Source of the DNA: an uncultured Bacteroidota bacterium
GTDB lineage: Bacteria; Bacteroidota; Bacteroidia; Chitinophagales; Chitinophagaceae
Assembly: GCA_903847655.1 (NCBI GenBank)
Contig: CAINEG010000136.1
Span: 1-14,899 of the forward strand
DNA length: 14,899 nt
Reading direction: 5' to 3'
Part shown: piece after piece, positions 13,651 to 14,899 of the stretch
Numbering within the stretch: position 1 is the first letter of the stretch
Layout: each line of letters opens with the position of its first letter
Translations under genes and position numbers: made by a program
Notes under the pieces: generated by a model
Told to the model about the DNA's origin: nothing
The model's input: the letters and a program-made list of their open reading frames with translations, nothing else
Databases searched by the model: none

Positions 13651-14899
13651 AAATTAAATTTCAAAATAAAGCTTCCATTATAGTAGCGGTTGGTTTCAAC
13701 CTGCTCTTAGTTGCCTGTAGCCCAGAAAAAAAGGAAGCCCCTTTATTTGAAATGCTCAATGCCGAAAAAACAGGCATTCAATTTGAAAATAGGCTGCATC
13801 CCAATGAGCAGTTCAATATGTTTCATTACATGTACTATTACAATGGGGCCGGGGTGGGCGTGGGTGATTTTAATAAGGATGGGAAAATGGATATTTTTTT
13901 CGCTTCCAATGAAGGGGCCAATCAATTGTATTTGAACAAGGGCAATTTAAAATTTGAAAATAGCACCACGGCTGCGCATATACCGCAGGACAGTGCATGG
14001 AATACAGGCGTATCTATCATTGACATCAACAACGATGGTTTATTAGATATCTATATATGCAGACTAGGTAATTTCGAAAAGTTCAAAGACAAAAATCAAT
14101 TATTGGTTTGTCAAGAAATAAAAAATGGGCTGCCTATTTACAAAGATGAAGCGCAGGCCTATGGTTTAGATTTTTCTGGCTTTAGTACCCAGGCTAGTTT
14201 TTTTGATTATGATATGGATGGTGATTTAGATGTTTTTTTATTGAATCATTCGGTGCATCAGAATGGTACTTTTGCACCAAGAAAAAATTTCATCGGTACT
14301 TTTGATCCACTTTCAGGAGACCGAATATTTAAAAATGACCATGACCACTTCAAAGATGTTACAGCTGCTACCAAAATAAACAGCAATGCCATTAGTTATG
14401 GCTTAGGTGTGGTGGTCAGTGATTTAAATTTAGATGGCTGGCCAGATATTTATGCAGGCAATGATTTTCACGAAAACGATTATTTGTACCTCAATCAAAA
14501 AAATGGAACTTTTAAAGATGAGCGGGACAATGCCATGATGCACAGTAGTCAATACTCCATGGGGGTAGACGCTGGTGATTTAAACAATGATGGCTTTCCA
14601 GAAATCGTTTCCATGGATATGTTACCCAAAGATCCTTATATATTAAAAAGGTCCTTGGGTGAAGACGATTATGATATTTATAAGTACAAAATATCAGTAG
14701 GTTATGATTATCAATTTACGCGTAACAATTTACAATGGAATAGAAGGAATGGCCAGTTCAGTGAAATAGGTATGTACGCTGGCATTTTTGCCACCGATTG
14801 GTCCTGGGCCACTTTGATGATGGACTTTGACAACGATGGCTACAAAGATATTTTTATCGCCAATGGTATTCCAAAGCGAATGAATGACATGGATTATGT
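13647..14899 (+). CDS. Second VCBS/FG-GAP repeat lipoprotein, partial (cut by window end)
   Basis: Reading from ATG at 13647, overlapping the previous stop as ATGA, the frame stays open for 417 codons to the window edge, so the 3' end is missing. A signal peptide ends in LLLVAC, giving lipidated Cys24. Six DxDxDG-type motifs are visible, starting at Asp74, 126, 187, 259, 311 (ending in Glu319 instead of Asp) and 393. It is a clear paralogue of the upstream protein: both have YNGAGVG(V/I)GD near the first motif, SFFDYDMDGDLD at the third, and NDF..-DYLY(L/I)NQKNG-(T/S)FKDE after the fourth. An ASPIC domain and second propeller would be expected beyond the edge if the architecture is shared (inference). 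The overlap implies translational coupling and a joint function. Confidence 0.92.
   Translation, partial: MKIKFQNKASIIVAVGFNLLLVACSPEKKEAPLFEMLNAEKTGIQFENRLHPNEQFNMFHYMYYYNGAGVGVGDFNKDGKMDIFFASNEGANQLYLNKGNLKFENSTTAAHIPQDSAWNTGVSIIDINNDGLLDIYICRLGNFEKFKDKNQLLVCQEIKNGLPIYKDEAQAYGLDFSGFSTQASFFDYDMDGDLDVFLLNHSVHQNGTFAPRKNFIGTFDPLSGDRIFKNDHDHFKDVTAATKINSNAISYGLGVVVSDLNLDGWPDIYAGNDFHENDYLYLNQKNGTFKDERDNAMMHSSQYSMGVDAGDLNNDGFPEIVSMDMLPKDPYILKRSLGEDDYDIYKYKISVGYDYQFTRNNLQWNRRNGQFSEIGMYAGIFATDWSWATLMMDFDNDGYKDIFIANGIPKRMNDMDY

Noticed and set aside
13711..13935. Short + strand reading frame inside the second VCBS gene
   Set aside because: It is out of frame with the long open frame from 13647, which has a lipobox and calcium motifs; the short one is a shadow.
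10321..14899. DNA-level repeat array suggested by recurring GATGG-rich calcium-motif codons
   Set aside because: The repetition is at protein level (DxDxDG loops) with irregular spacing and diverged codons; it is not a CRISPR or tandem DNA repeat.

Overview
The window is AT-rich DNA from a member of the Bacteroidota, most likely a Chitinophagia/Sphingobacteriia-type organism; I cannot name the genus. The evidence is a SusC/SusD outer-membrane pair, a Bacteroidota-style TonB with two tandem ExbD genes, TAnnTTTG-type -7 promoter elements, and a lack of clear Shine-Dalgarno sequences before most starts.

Layout. (1) Positions 2-2084 (+) hold exbD-exbD-tonB, the end of an energy-transduction operon whose exbB is probably just outside the left edge. 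It closes with a perfect intrinsic terminator at 2112-2148. (2) Positions 2210-3589 (+) hold a complete mnmE, a tRNA-modification GTPase, with a -7 element so close to the ATG that the mRNA may be leaderless. (3) Positions 3602-5266 (-) hold a two-gene operon: a LacI-family regulator followed by a HAD-family beta-phosphoglucomutase-like protein with a DxN instead of DxD motif. It converges on mnmE with a 12-bp gap. (4) Positions 5267-5569 are a divergent regulatory region. It holds a -7 element for lacI, a LacI-type operator candidate, and a 17-bp palindrome over the probable susC promoter. (5) Positions 5570-10185 (+) hold the SusC-like TonB-dependent porin and its SusD-like lipoprotein, closed by a strong terminator at 10209-10243. 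(6) Positions 10321-14899 (+) hold two tandem paralogous lipoproteins with many DxDxDG calcium-binding FG-GAP/VCBS motifs. The first is complete with an ASPIC/UnbV domain in the middle; the second overlaps it by ATGA and runs off the right edge.

How it may work together (inference). ExbD and TonB power TonB-dependent transporters such as the SusC-like protein. The SusC/SusD pair imports an unidentified substrate, and the divergent LacI regulator probably senses a derived metabolite and controls itself and perhaps the transporter. The HAD enzyme co-transcribed with lacI suggests a sugar phosphate is involved. The two large calcium-binding lipoproteins probably sit at the outer membrane beside SusC/SusD; their function is not established and they are the least understood part of the window. 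No glycoside hydrolase, RNA gene, CRISPR array or mobile element was seen.
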